From Aeromonadales bacterium (GTDB lineage: Bacteria; Pseudomonadota; Gammaproteobacteria; Enterobacterales; Succinivibrionaceae): 43,616 nucleotides of DNA. Where the stretch lies: contig JAAYPN010000032.1 in NCBI GenBank assembly GCA_012519775.1, positions 1 through 43,616 of the forward strand, in the 5' to 3' direction. The notes beneath the pieces are model-generated. The model worked only from the letters and a program-made list of their open reading frames with translations, was not told where the DNA came from and made no database searches. The translations under genes were made by a program, and so were the position numbers. Of the stretch, positions 43,498 through 43,616 are shown one piece after another; position 1 is the stretch's first letter; the number at the start of each line of letters is the position of its first letter.

Positions 43498-43616
43498 TTA
43501 AATTCTATCTCCGTAAGGTAAAGATTTTATGTGATCTTCCATGAACTGCCAATCTGGTGTTCCATCAACAGTTTGAGGGAGTTTTACAGAGATATTCATT
43601 GAATCTCCTACTCTAC
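43498..43616 (-). CDS. C-terminal end of a partial CDS running off the window; possibly a restriction-modification-type protein
   Basis: Minus-strand open frame to the edge: ...RVGDSMNISVKLPQTVDGTPDWQFMEDHIKSLPYGDRI*. The DGTPDWQFMEDHIKSLPYGDRI tail recalls C-termini of some R-M proteins (from memory only); own terminator follows. Confidence 0.4.
   Translation of the reverse strand, partial: RVGDSMNISVKLPQTVDGTPDWQFMEDHIKSLPYGDRI

Overview
The window is mostly housekeeping chromosome from a low-GC gammaproteobacterium. Succinivibrionaceae-like is my guess from protein flavour only; no search was run. I recognise prfC, a TatD-family hydrolase, serB, radA, rsd, a mepM-like M23 peptidase, a YjaG/DUF416 gene, a TSUP permease, purD, purH, an HU gene, pgm, a lipoprotein, a Cof-type HAD, a YddA/SbmA-type ABC transporter, an AGCS symporter, DedA, trmL, ftsK-lolA-rarA-serS, cvpA-purF, a VOC protein, rmuC, ppk1, a Sel1-like lipoprotein, bamE, grpE, dnaK, dnaJ and greA. 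No CRISPR array, rRNA, tRNA or clear defence system is visible. The only mobile DNA I can support is a decayed ISL3-family transposase fragment with one retained terminal repeat just after purF. A partial minus-strand ORF at the right edge may be the C-terminus of a restriction-modification-type protein. The most interesting signals are regulatory: a promoter plus terminator in the greA leader (GraL-like architecture), two near-consensus sigma-32 promoters with identical 14-nt spacing ahead of grpE and dnaK, a terminator-like hairpin between dnaK and dnaJ, a hairpin-rich rsd leader, and a possible structured serS leader. I did not find a convincing undescribed multi-gene system.
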